Source of the DNA: Megascapheus bottae
Lineage: Eukaryota; Chordata; Mammalia; Rodentia; Geomyidae
Assembly: GCA_024803745.1 (NCBI GenBank)
Contig: JANJXV010000261.1
Location: 499,501-563,500 of the forward strand
Length of the DNA stretch: 64,000 nt
Direction: 5' to 3'
A model generated the notes under the pieces. The model worked only from the letters and a program-made list of their open reading frames with translations, did not search any database and was not told the DNA's origin. Below, piece after piece: positions 27,050 through 40,526 of the stretch (positions are counted from its first letter, which is position 1; every line of letters starts with the position of its first letter). The position numbers and the translations under genes are program-made.

Positions 27050-29270
27050 AACCCCTAACCCTAACCCTAATCATAACCCCTAAACCTAACCCGAACCATA
27101 ACCATAACCCTTACCCTTATCCTAACCCTACCCCTAACCCTAAAACTTACCCTTACCCTAACCCCAACCCTAACCCGAACCCTAACCCTAACCCTAAACC
27201 TAACCGTAACCCTTACCCTTACCCTTAACCTAACCCTAACACTAATCCTAACTCTAAACCTAACCTTAACCGTAACCGTTACCCTTACCCTAACCCTAAC
27301 CCTAACCCTAACCCTAAACCTAACCCTAACCCTAACCGTAACCGTTACCCTAACCCTACCCCTGGCCCTAACCCTAACACTAACCCTAAACCTAACACTT
27401 ACACTAACCCTAATCCTAACCCTAACACTAACCCTAACCCCTAACCCTAACCCTTAACCTAACCCTAACCCTAACACTAACCCTAACGTTACCCTTACCC
27501 TAAACCTAAACCTAACTATAACCTTAACCCAAACCCTAACCCTAACCCTAACACTAACCCTAACCCTTACCCTAAGCCTAACCCTAACTCAAACTTTAAA
27601 CCTAACGCTAACCCTAACCATAAGCCTAACCCTTACCATTACCCTAACCCTAACCCTAAACCTAACCCTAACCCTAACCCTAACTCTAAACTTAAACGTA
27701 TCCCTAACCCTAACACTCGCCATTACCCTAACCCTAACCCTAAACCTATCACTACCCCTTACCCTAACCCTCACCCTTACCCTTAACCTAAACCTAACCC
27801 TAAACCTAACCCTAACCCTAACCCTAACCCTAACCCCTAACCCTAAACCTAACCCTAATCCTTACCCTTATCCTAACCCTAACACTAACCCTAACACTTA
27901 CCCTTACCCTAAACCCTACCCTATCCCTAACCCTAACCCTAACCCTTACCCTAACAATAACCCTAACCCTAACCCTAAACCTTACCCTTACCCTAAACCT
28001 AACCCTAACCCTAACCCTAACACATACCTGTACCCTAACACTAACCCTAACCTTAACCGTAACCCTAAACCTAACCCTAACCCTTACCCTAACCCAAACC
28101 CTAACCCTAACCCTAACCTTATTCCTTACCCTTACACTAACAATAACCCTAACCTTAACACAAACCTAAACCTAACCCTAACCCTAACCCTTACTCTTAC
28201 CCTAACCCTAGCGCTAAACCTAACCCTAAACCTAACCCTAACCCTAACCATAACCATAACAGTAATCCTAATCCTAACCATTACCCTTACCCTAACCCTA
28301 AACCTAAACCTAACCCTAACCCTAACCCTAACCCTAACCTTTACCCTAACCCTTATCCTTACCCGAACCCTAAACCTGACCCTAACCCTAAACCTAACCC
28401 TAAACCTAACCCTAACCCTGGCCCTAACCCTAACCCTAACCCTAACACTAATCCTAACACTTACCCTAAACCTAACCCTAACCATTGCCCTTATCCTAAC
28501 CCTAACCCTAAACTTAACCCCAACCCTAAACCTAACCCTAACCGTAACCCTTACCCTAACACTTACCCTAACCGTAACCCTAAACCTAACCCTAACCCTC
28601 ACGCTAACCCTAACTCTAACCCTAAAACTTACCATAACCCTAACCCTAACCCTAACCCTTAACCTTAGCCTAACCCTAACCCTAACCCTAACCTTAACCC
28701 AACCCTAAACCTAACCCTAATCCTAAATCTAACCCTTACCCTTACACTAACCCTAGTCCTAAACCTTACCCTACCCCAACCCTAACCCTTAACCTAACCC
28801 TAAACATAATCCTAACCCTAACCCTTACCCTTACCCTAACACTAACCCTAAACCTAACCTAACTCTAACCCTAACCTTAACCCTAACGCTTATCCTTACC
28901 CTAATCCTAACCCTAAACCTAACCATAAACCTAAACCTAACCCTTGCCCTTACCCTAACCCTAACTCTAAACCTAACCCTAACCCTTACCCTAACACTAA
29001 CCCTAACCCTAACCTAACACTTACCGTTACCCTAACCCTAACCCTAACCCTAAACCTTACCTTTACCCTTACCCTAACCCTAACCCTAAACCTTACCCTT
29101 ACCCTTACCCTAACACTAACGCTAACCCTAACCCTAAACCTAACCCTAACCCTACCCCTAACCCTTACCCGTTCCCTAACCCTAACCCTAAACCTAACCC
29201 TTACCCTTACCCTAACCCTAAACCTAACCCTAAACCTAACCCTAACCCTAACCCTAACCCTTACTCTTAC
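27050..29270. repeat. Family C, copy 4 (about 2.2 kb)
   Basis: Dispersed counterpart of C1, about 10 kb away, in the same orientation and with the same order of rare variants over the full length. It has its own TAGCGCTAAACC at 28209 where C1 has TAGGGCTAAACC at 17904. C2 (19497) and C3 (26420) both carry TAGCGC, so the C1 form looks derived. Confidence 0.9.
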
Positions 29271-31260
29271 ACTAACCCTAACCGTAACCTTAAACCAATC
29301 CTAACCCTAACCCTAACCCTTACCCTCACACTAACCCTAACCCTAATCCTTACCCTAATCCTAACCCTATCCCTAACCCTTACCGTTTCCCTAACCCTAA
29401 CCCTAACCCTTACCTTTACCCTAACCCTAAACCTGACCCTAAACCTAACCCTAACCCTAACACTAAGACTAAGCTTAACCCTAACCCTAAACCTAACCCT
29501 TACCCTTACCCTAACCCTAAACCTAACCCTAAACCTAACCCTAACCCTAACCCTAACCCGCAACTTTCCCTAACCCTAATCCTAAACCTAACCCGAACCC
29601 TAACCCTAACCCTGACGCTTACCCTTACCCTAACCCTAACCCTACACCTAACCCTAACCCTAACCCTAACCCTAACACCTAACCCTAACCCTAACCATAA
29701 CACTTACCCTTACCCTAACCCTAAAACTAACTCTGACCCTTACCATTACCCTAACCCTAACCCGAACCTTTACCCCAACCCTAAACCTAACCCTAACCCT
29801 AACCCTAACCCTAGGCCTAACACTTACCCTTACCCTAACCCTAAACCTAACCCTGACTCTAACACTAACCCTAAACCTAACCGCCAACCCTAACCCTCAC
29901 ACTAACCCCTAACCCTATCCCTAACCATAGCCATAACCCTTACACTTTTCCTAACCCTACCCCTAACCCTTAAACTTACGCTTATCCTAACCCCTCCCTA
30001 ACTCTAACCTTAACCCTAACCCTTCCCCTAACCCTAACCCCAACCCTAACCCGACCCTAACCCTTACCCTTACATTAAACTTAAACCTAACCCTAACCCG
30101 AACCCTAACCCTTACCCTTACACTAACCCTAACCCTAATCTTAACCCTAACCCAACAGTAAACCGAACCTTATCCCTAACCCATATCCTTATCCTAACCC
30201 TAGCCATAACCCTAACCCTAAGCCTAAACCTAACCCAAAACCTACCCTTACTCTTACGCTAACCCTAACCCTAACCCTTACCAGTACCCTAACACTAACC
30301 CTAACCCTAACCATAACCCTAACCCTAATGCTAAACCTAACCCTAACCCTAACACTAACCCTTACCCTGACCCTAACCCTAACCCTAACACTAACCCTAA
30401 CCATAAACCTAATCCTAACCCTAACCCTAACCGTAACCCTAACCCTTAACCTAATCCTAACACTAACCATAACCCTTACCCTAACCCTAATCCTTACCCT
30501 AATCCTTACCCTAAACCTAACCCTAACCATAACCCTTACCCTAACCCATATCCTTACCATAACCCTAACCCTAACCCTAACCCTAACCCTTTCCCTAACC
30601 CTAACCCTAACCCTACCCTAAACCTTACCCTTACCCTAACCTTAAACCTAACCCAAACCCTAACCCGAACCCTTACCCTTACATTAACCCTAACCCTAAA
30701 CTTAACCCTGACCCGAACCCTAACCCTAACCCTAAACCTAACCTTAATCCTAACCCTTACCGTTACCCTTATGCGAACCCTAACCCGAAACCTAACCGTA
30801 ACCCTTACCCTAACCCTAACCCTAACCATAACCATAACCCTTAACCTAACCCTAACAATAACCCTAACCCTAACCCTTACCCTAACCCTAACCCTGGCCC
30901 TAACCCTAACCCTAAACCTAACCCTAACCCTAACACTTACCCTAACCCTAACCCTAACCATTGCCCTTATCCTAACCCTTACCCTAAACTTAATCCCAAC
31001 CCTAACCCTAACCCTAACCCTTACCCTAACACTTACCCTAACCCTAACCCTAACCTTAACCCTTACCCTAACCCTAAATCTAACCCTAAAACTTACCCTA
31101 AACCTAACCCGAATCTTAACACTTAACCTTACCCTAACCCTAACCCTAACCCTTACCCTAACCCTAACCCTTACCCTAATCCTAATCCTAACCCTAACCC
31201 TAACCCTTACCCTAATCCTAACCCTAACACTAACCCTAACCTCTAACTTTAACCCTTAAC
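29271..31260. repeat. Family E, copy 3
   Basis: Follows C4 directly. The order is CCAATCC near 29286, CCTCACACTAACCC near 29324, AAGCTTAACCC near 29470, CCCGCAACTTTCCC near 29557, CTAGGCCTAACAC near 29812, GCCAACCC near 29883, CTTTTCCTAACCC near 29945, AACCCGACCC near 30048 and AAACCGAACC near 30160. It is more diverged than E1 and E2 are from each other. The end beyond about 30800 is loosely defined. Confidence 0.82.
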
Positions 31261-33330
31261 CTAACCCTAAACCTAACCCTAACCCTTACCCTTACCCTTA
31301 CCCTTACCCTAAACTAACCTAATTCTAACCCTAACCCAAACCCTAACCCTTACCCTAACCCTAACCCTAACACTTACCCTAACCCTAACCCTAACCTTAA
31401 ACCTAACCCTAACCCTAACCATAATCCTAACCCTTACCCTAACCCTAACCCTAACCCTAACCTTAACCCAACCCTAAACCTAACCCAAACCCTAACCCTA
31501 ACCCTTACCCTTACCCTAACCCTAGCGCTAAACCTAACCCTAACCCTAACACTAACCATAACCCTTACCCTAACCCTAACCCTACCCTAACCCTAAACCT
31601 AACCCTAACACTTACCCTAACCCTACCCCTAACCATTACCCTTATCCTAACCCTAACTCATACCCTACCCCTAACCCTAACCCTTACCCTAACACTTACC
31701 CTAACCCTAACCCTAACCCTAAACTTACCCTTACCCTAACCCTAACTCTAACCCTTAAACTTACCCTAACCCTAACCCTAACCTTAACACTTAAACTTAC
31801 CCTAACCCTAACAATAACCCTAACCCTTACCTAACCCTAACCCTAACCCTAACACTTCCCCTAAACCTAACCCTAACCCTTACCCTAATCCTAACCCTAA
31901 TCCTTACCTTAACCCTAACCCTAACACTAACCCTAACCCCTAACCGAACCCTAACCCTAAACCTAACCCTTACCCTTACCCTTAGGCTAACCCTAACCCT
32001 TACCTGAACCCTAAAACTAACCCTAACCCTAACGCTAACCCGTAACTTTCCCTAACCCTAACCCTAACCCTAACCCTAAACCTAACCCTGACCCTTACCC
32101 TTGCCCTAACCCTAACCCTTACCCTACACCTAACCCTAACCCTAACCCTAACCCTAACGCTAAACCTAACCCTAACCTTAACCCTGACCCTTACCCTAAC
32201 CCTAACCCTAACCATAAAATTAACCCCAGCCCTAACCTAACCCTAACCCTAACTCTTACCCTAACACTTACCCTAACGCTAACCCTAACACTTACCCTTA
32301 CCCTAACCCTAACTCTAACCCTAAAACTTACCCTTACCCTAACCCTAACCTTAACACTTAACTTTACCCTAAGCCTAACCCTAACCCTTACCCTAACCCT
32401 AACCCTACCCCTAACACTTACACTAACCCTAACCTTACCCTAACCCTAACCCTTACCCTAATCCTAATCATAACACTAACCCTAACCTCTAACCCTAACC
32501 CTTAACCTAACCCTAACCCTAACCCTAACCCTTACCCTTATCTTAACCCTAACCCTAATCCTAACCTTAACCCTAAACCTTATCCTTATCATAAACCTAA
32601 CCCTAACACTTACCCTAACACTTACCCTTACCTTAAACCTTACCCTATCCCTAACCCAAACCCTAACCCTAACCCTTTCCCTAACCATAACCCTAACCCT
32701 AACACTAACCCTAAACCTTCCCCTTACCCTAAACCTAACCCTAACCCTTACCCTAAACCTAACCCAAACCCTAACCCTTACCCTTATCTTAACCCTAAAC
32801 CTAAACTTAACCCTTACCCCTACCCTAACACTAACCCTAACCCTAACCCTAAACCTAAACCTAACTCTAACACATACCCTTACCCTAACTCTAACCCTAA
32901 CCTTAAACGTAACCCTAAACCTAACCGTAATCATAACCCTAAACCATACCATAACCCTAACCGTAACCCTAAACTTTACCCTTACCCTTACCCTTACCCT
33001 AACCCTAACCCTAACCTTAACCCAACCCTAAACCTAACCCAAACCCTAACCCTAACCCTAACCCTTAACCTTACACTAACACTAGGGCTAAACCTAACAC
33101 TAACCCTAACCCTAACCGTAACCCTTACCCTAACCCTAACCCTAACCCTAACCCTAACACTTACCCTAAACCTACCCCTAACCATTAAACTTATCCTAAC
33201 CCTAACCCTAAACTTAACCACAACCCTAAACCTAACCCTAACCCTAACCCTTACCCTAACACTTACCCTAACCCTAACCCTAACACTAACCCTTACCCTA
33301 ACCCTAAACCTAACTCTAATCCTAACCTTA
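31261..33330. repeat. Unassigned degenerate CCCTAA repeat
   Basis: Gene-free. The part 31460-31830 matches the order in 10190-10500, including TAGCGCTAAACC at 31523 and the double CTTAAACTTACC. The part 32510-32960 loosely resembles 5240-5430. The variant TAGGGCTAAACC occurs at 33083. Four consecutive CCCTTA units lie at 31283-31306. Confidence 0.72.
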
Positions 33331-33590
33331 ACCCTAACCCTAACCCTTACCCTAACTCTAACCCTAACCCTTACCCTAAACCTAACCCTAACCCTAACCC
33401 TAACCTTAAACCTAACCATAAGCATAACCCCAAACCAAACCCTTACTCTTACCCTAACCCTAACCCTTACCCTAACTCTAACCCTAACCCTTACCCTAAA
33501 CCTAACCCTAACCCTAACCCTAACCTTAAACCTAACCATAAGCACAACCCCAAACCGAACCCTTACTCTTACCCTAACCCTAACCCTAAG
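33331..33590. repeat. 120 bp tandem duplication, nearly perfect
   Basis: Positions 33331-33450 are repeated at 33451-33570 with an offset of exactly 120 (20 hexamers). The match continues about 16 bases further. The only differences I see are AGCATAACC versus AGCACAACC and AAACCAAACC versus AAACCGAACC. Both are transitions. Confidence 0.92.
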
Positions 33591-35274
33591 CCTAACCCTA
33601 ACCCTAACCCTAACCCTAACTCTAACCTTAACCCTAACACTAACCCTAACCCCTGCCCTTACCATAACCCTAACCCTAAACGTATCACTAACCCTATCCC
33701 TAACCCTAACCCTTAACCTTTACCTAATTCTAACCCTAACCCTAACCCCTATCCCTAACACTAACCCTAACCCTTACCCTTATCCTAACCGTAACCCTAA
33801 CCCTGACAATTACCCTTACCCTAACCCTTACCCTAACCCTAAACCTAACCCTAACCCTTACCCTAACCCTAACCCTAACCCTAACCTTAAATCTTACCCT
33901 TAAACTAAACCTAACCCTAACCCTAACCCTAAACCTAACCCTAACCCTATCCCTAACCCTTACCCTTACCTTAACCCTAACCCTAACCCTTACCCTTACC
34001 CTAACGCTAAACCTAACCCGTACCTTTACCTAACCCTAACCCTAAACCTAACCCTAACCCTAACCCTGACCCTTACCATTACCCTAACCCTAATCCTAAC
34101 CTTAACCACCAGCCTAAACCTAACCCTAAACCTAACCATCACACTTACCCTAACCCCAATCCTTACCCAAACCCTACCCTAACCCTAAACCTAAGCCTAA
34201 CACTTACCCTTACCCTAACCCTAACTCTAACCCTAACGCTTACCCTTACCCTAACCCTAAACCTCACCCTAACCCTAACCCTAATCCTAACCGCTAACCC
34301 TAAACCTAACCCTAACCCCTAAACCTAACCCTAACCCTAACCATAACCCTTACCCTTTTCCTAACCCTAACCCTAACCCTAACCCTAACCCTAACCTTAA
34401 ACCTAACTCTAACCCTAATACTATCCTTATCCTTTACCCTTACACTAACCCTAACTCTAACCTTAACCCTAACATGAACCCTAACACTAAGCCTAAAACT
34501 AACCTTACCCCTACCCCTTATCCTTACCCTACACCTAACCATAACCCTAACCCTAAGCGTAACCCTAAATCAAGACCTAACCTTTACCCTTACACTAACC
34601 CTAACCCTAAACCTAACCATAACCCTTACCCTAACACTAACACTAATCCTAACTCTAACCCTAACCTTAACCCTAACCCTTACCCTTACCCTAACCGTAA
34701 CCCTAACCTGAACACTAAACCTAACCCTAACCATAACCCTAACCCTAACCCGGACCTTTCCCTAACCCTAACCCTAAACCTAACCCTAAACCTAACACTA
34801 ACCCTGACCCTTACCCTTACCCTTACCCTAACCTTAACCCTACACCTAACCCTAACCCTAACCCTAACCCTAAACCTAACCCTAACCCTAACCCTAACCT
34901 GAACACTAAACCTAACCCTAACCCTAACCCTTACCCTAACACTTACCCTAACGCTAACCCTAACCCTAACCTTAACACTTACCCTTACCCTAACCCTAAC
35001 TCTAACCCTAAAACTTATCCTTACCCTAACCATAACCTTAACACTTAACCTTACCCTAAACCTAACCCTAACCCAAACCCTAACCCTTACTCTTATCTTA
35101 ACCTTAAACCTAAACCTAACACTTACCCCTACCCTAACCCTAACCCTAACCCTAACCCTAACCCTAACACATACCCTTACCCTAAATCTAACCCTAACCT
35201 TAACCGTAACCCTAAAACTAACCCTAACCCTAACCCTACCCATACCCTAACCCTAACCCTAACCCTAACCCTAA
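33591..35274. repeat. Unassigned degenerate CCCTAA repeat
   Basis: Gene-free. It carries an unusually high density of variants near 34380-34620 (CTATCCTTATCCTTTACCC, AACATGAACCC, AATCAAGACC). CCCGGACCTTTCCC near 34750 recalls CCCGTACCTTTCCC of family E. A CCTGAACACTAAACC occurs twice, near 34708 and 34898. Confidence 0.7.
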
Positions 35275-35310
35275 ACCTTACCCTTACCCTTACCCTTACC
35301 CTTACCCTTA
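35275..35310. repeat. Homogeneous run of the variant hexamer CCCTTA
   Basis: Five consecutive CCCTTA units at 35281-35310 are preceded by ACCTTA. On the G-rich strand this reads TAAGGG. Shorter runs of four occur at 31283-31306 and 56857-56880. Runs of a variant show local amplification of an altered hexamer. Confidence 0.9.
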
Positions 35311-37060
35311 CCCTAACCCTAACCCTAGCCTTAACCCAACCCTAAACCTAACCCAAGCCCTAACCCTAACACTAAACCTTAACCTTACACTAACCCTAGC
35401 GCTAAACCTAACACTAACCCTAACCCTAACCCTAACCCTAACACATACTCTTACCCTAACACTAACACTAACCCTAACCCTAACCATTACCTTAACCCTA
35501 ACCCTAACCCTAACACTTACCCTTACTCTAATCCTAACCCTAAACCTAACTCTAACCCTTAACCTTACCCTAATCCTAACCCTAACCCTAACCCTTACAC
35601 TTATCCTAACCCTTACCCTAACCCTAACACTTACCCTTATCGTAAAGCCTACCCTAACCCTAACCCTAACCCTAACCCTTACCCTAACCCTAACCCTAAC
35701 TCTAACCCTTACCCTTACCCTAAACCTAAACCTAACCCTAACCCTAACCCTTTCCCTTATCCTAAACCTAAACCTAACCCTAACTCTAACCCTAAAACTT
35801 ACCCTTATCCTTACCTTAACCCTAACCTAACCCTAACCCTTCCCTTACCCTAACGCTAACCCTTACCCTTAACTTGACCGTAACCCTACTCCTAACAGTT
35901 ACCCTTACCCTAACGCTAACCCTAAAGCTAAACTTAACACTAACCCTAACACATACTCTTACCCTAACACTAACCCTAACCCTAACCCTAACCCTTACCC
36001 TAACCCTAACCCTAACACTTATCTTTACCCTAACCCTAACCGTAACCTTAACCCTAAACCTAAATGTAACCCTAAACCTGACCCTTACCCTTACCCTCAC
36101 CCTAAACCTAAACGTAAACGTAACCCTATCCCTAACCCTAACCCTAACCTTAACCTTAAACGCTTATCCTTACCCTAACCCTAACCCTAAACCTAACCCT
36201 AACCCTAACACTTAACCTTACTCTAACCCTAACCCTAAACCTAACTCTAACCCTTAACCTTACCCTAAATCTAACCCTAACCCTAACCCTAACCACAACC
36301 CTAACCCTTACCCTTACTTAGCCCTAACCCTAAACCTAACCCTAACCATAAAGGTAACATTAACCCTAACCCTAACCATTATCCTTACCCTAACCCTAAC
36401 CCTAAAACTCACCCGAACTCTAACCCTAACCTTAACCCTAACCCCTAACCCTAACCCTAACCCTTACCCTTATCCTAAACCTAACCCTAACCATTACCCT
36501 TATACTAACCCTGACCCTAAACTTAACCCCAACCCTAAACCTAACCCTAAACCTTAACCTTACACTTACACTAACCCTAACACTTACCCTCACCCTAACC
36601 CTAACCATAACCCTAAACCTTACCCTAACCCTAACCCTAACCCTAACCTTTACACTTACCCTTACCCTAACCCTAACGCTTACCCTAACCCTAACCCTAA
36701 TCCTAACCCTAACACTTACCCTAACCCTAACCCTAAACCTTGCCCTAACCCTAACCCTACCCTAACCCTTACCCTAATCCTAACCCTAACCCTAACCCCT
36801 AACCCTAACCCTTAACATAACCCTGACCCTAACCCTAACCCTAACACTTACCCTTACCCTAACCCTAAACCTAACTCTAACCCTAACCCTAAACCTAACC
36901 CTTACCCTAACCCTAACCCTAACCCTAACCATTAACCATACCTGTACCCTAACACTAACCCTAACCTTAACCCTAACCCTAACCCATACCCTTACCCTAA
37001 CACTAACTCTGAACCTAAACCGAACCCTAACCCTATCCCTAACCCTAACTCTTATCCTCA
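35311..37060. repeat. Family G, copy 1, with an H-like start
   Basis: The section around 35641 (CGTAAAGCC) and 35894 (AACAGTTACC) shares the anchors of the H array. The section from about 35820 to 37060 matches 55640-56900, with AAAACTCACCC at 36404 matching 56278 (offset 19874). AACATTAACCC, CTTATACTAACCCTGACC and CTTAACATAACCCTGACC lie in the same order in both. No gene is present. Confidence 0.82.
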
Positions 37061-38770
37061 CCCTAACCCTAACCCTAAACCTAACCCTAACCCTACCCCT
37101 AACCCTTACCCTTCCTCTAACCCTAACCTTAAACCTAACCCTTACCCTTACCCTAACCCTAAACCTAACCCTAAACCTAACCCTACCCCTAACCTTTACC
37201 CTAATCTTAACCCAACCCTAACCCTAACCCTAACCCTTACGCTTACCCTAACCCTAACCCTAACTTTAACCCAACCCTTACCCTAACCCTAAACATTACC
37301 CTAACACTAACCCTAACCCTAATCCTTACCCTAACCCTAACCCTACCCCTAACGCTTACCGTTTCCCTAACCCTAAAACTAACACTAACCCATACCCTTA
37401 CCCTAACACAAAACCTAACCCTAACCTTAACCCTAAACTTAAACCTAACCCAAACCCTAACCCTAACCCTAAGCCGTACCTTTCCCTAAACCTAACCCTA
37501 ACCCTAACCCTAACCCTAACCCTAACCCTACTAATAACCCTAACACTAACCCTAAAACTAACACCTAACCCTAACCCTAACCCTAAACCTTACCCTTACC
37601 TAACTCTAATCCTAACGCTGACCCTTACCATTACCCTAACCCTAACCCTAAACTTATCCCCGTCCCTAACCCTAACCGTAACCCTAACCCTAAGCCTAAG
37701 CCTAAAACTTACCCTTACCCTAACCCTAACCCGAAACCTAACGCTTACCCTTACTCTAAACCTAAACCAAACCCTAACCCTAACCCTAACCCTAATCCTA
37801 ACCTCTAAACCTAACCCTAACCATTCCCCTAACCCTAACCGTAACCCTAACCCTAAACCTGCCCCTAACCCAAACCCTAACCTTAACCCTAACCCTTACC
37901 CTTCCACTAAAACTAACCCTAACCTTAACCCTAACCCGAACCCTAACCCTAACCATAACGATAAACCTAAACCTAAACCTAACACTAAACCTAACACTAA
38001 CCCTAACCCTAACCCTGGCCCTAACCCTAACCCTGGCCCTAACCCTAACCCTAACCCTAACCCTAAACCTAACACTTAACATAACCCTAACACTAACAAT
38101 AACACTTACCCTAACCCTAACCCTAACCCTAACCCTTACCCTAACCCTAACCCTAACCCTTACCCTAACCCTATCCTAACACTAACCCTAACCCCTAACC
38201 CTAACCCTTAACCTAACCCTAACCCTAACCCTAACCCTAACCCTTACCCTTACCCTAACCCTAAACCTAACTCTAACCCTAACCCAAACCCTAACCCTAA
38301 CCTTAAACCTAACCCTAACCCTAACCATAACCCTAACCCTTACCCTTCCCCTAACCCTAACCCTAACCCTAACCCTAATCCTAACCCTAATCCTTACCCT
38401 TAACCTAACCCTAACACTAACCCTAACCCTTACCCTAACCCTAACCCTAACCCTACCCTAAACCTTACCCTTACCCTAAACCTAACCCTAACCGTTACTC
38501 TAAACCAAACCCTAACCCTAACACTAACCCTTACCCTTATCTTAACCCTAACCCTAAACCTAACCCTTCCCCTACCCTAACGCTAACCCTAACCCTAACC
38601 CTAACCCTAACCCAAACCCTAACACATACTCTTACCCTAACCCTAACCCTAACGCATAACTTAACCCTAACCCTAATCCTAACCCTTACCCTTACTCTAA
38701 CCCTAAACCTAACCTTAACCCAACCCTTAACCTAAGCCTAAACCTAACCCTAACCCTAACCCTAACCCTT

Positions 38771-38801
<31 letters not shown>

Positions 38802-39309
38802 CCTTAACCCTAACCCGAACCCTAACCCTAACCCTAAACCTAACCTCAACCCTAACCCTTATCCTTACCCTAACCATAACCATAACCCATACCCTAACCC
38901 TAACCCTAATCCTAACCCTTACTCTTAATCTAACCCTAACCCTACACTTAACCCAACCCTTAACCTAACCCTAACCCTAACCCTAAGCCTAAACCTTACC
39001 CTTACCCTAACCGTAGCGCTAAACCTAACGCTAACCCTAACCCCTAACCCTAACCGTAACCCTAATCCTAACCCTAACAATAAACGTAATGCTAACTCTA
39101 ACCCTAACCCTAACCCTTACTCTAAACCTAACCCTAACCCTAACCCTAACACTTACCCTTACACTAACCGTAACCCTAACCTTAACCATAACCTGAACCC
39201 TAATCCTAACCCTAAACCTAACCTCAACCCTAACCCTTATCCTTACCCTAACCCTAACCATAACCATAACCCTAAGCCTAACCCTAACCCTAACCCTAAA
39301 CCTAACCCT
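37061..39309. repeat. Unassigned degenerate CCCTAA repeat
   Basis: Gene-free. It has a CCCTGG pair at about 38026 and 38038, one of the few clusters of G on the + strand. AACCTCAACCC then TTATCCTTACC then AACCATAACC occurs at 38838-38890 and again at 39210-39270, a partial tandem duplication of about 375 bp. Similar order is seen near 7541. Confidence 0.7.
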
Positions 39310-40285
39310 TACCCGCACGCTAACCCTAAGCCCAAAACCTAACCGTAACCCATACCCTTACCCTAACCCTAATACTAATCCTAACTCTAACCCTAATCTT
39401 AATCCTAACCCTTACCCTTACCCTAACCCTACCCCTAACCCTCACCCTAAACCTAACACGAACCCTAACCCTAACCCTTACCCTAACCCTAACCCTGGCC
39501 CTGACCCTAACCATAACCCTAACCCTATCCCTATCCCTAACCCTAACACTTACCCTAACCCTACCCCTAACCATTACCCTTATCATAACCCTAACCCCAA
39601 ACTTAACCCCAACACTAAACCTAACCCTAACCCTAACACTTACCCTAACACTTAAACTAACCCTAACCCTTACCCTAACCCTAACACTCACCCTTACCCT
39701 AACCCTAATTCTAACCCTAAAACTTACCCTAACCCTAACCCTAACCTCAACACTTAACACTTAACCTTACCCTAACCCTAACCCTAACACTTACCCTAAC
39801 CCTAGCGCTAAACCTAACCCTAACCCTAACCCTAGCACTAAACCTTACCCTAACCACAACCGTAATCCTAACCCTAACCCTTACCTTACCCTAACCCTAA
39901 CCCTAAACCTAACCCTAACCCTAACTCTAACACTAATGTTAACCCTAAACCTTATTCTTAACCTAACCCTAACCCTAACCCTAAACCTAACCCTAAACCT
40001 AAACCAAACCCTTACCCTTCCCCTAACCCTAACCCTAACCCTAACCCTTACCCTAAACCTAAACCTAATCCTAACCCTAACCCTTACACCTACCCTAACC
40101 CTAACCCTAACCTTAACCCTAACCCTAACCCTTACCCTTACCCTAACCCTAACTCTGAAAGTAAACCGAACTCTAACACTATCCCTAAACCTAAATATTA
40201 TCCTTACCCTAACCTTAACCCTACACCTAATGCTAACCCTAACCCCTAACCCTAACTCTAACCCTACTCCTAACCCTAACCCTAA
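39310..40285. repeat. Family X, copy 1
   Basis: From about 39450 it matches 43144-43979 at a constant offset of 3694: AACACGAACC at 39455 and 43149, AATGTTAACCC near 39936 and 43630, ACCGAACTC near 40157 and 43850. The start (CTAAGCCCAAAACC near 39323) matches the same motif in family A near 547, 739, 4497 and 4695. X is therefore a distant relative of A and of 1561-2740. Confidence 0.88.
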
Positions 40286-40526
40286 TACTCATCCTAACCC
40301 TTACCCTTACCCTAACCCTAACCCTAACCCTTATCCTTACCCTTACCCTAAACCTAACCCTAAACCTAACCCTAACCCTTACCCTTATCCTAACACTAAC
40401 TCTAATCTTAACCCAAACACTAACCCTAACGCTAACCCTTACACTTTCCCTAACCTTAACACTAACTCTAACACTTAACCTTACCCTAAACCTAACCCTA
40501 ACCTTAAACCTAACCCTAACCATAAC

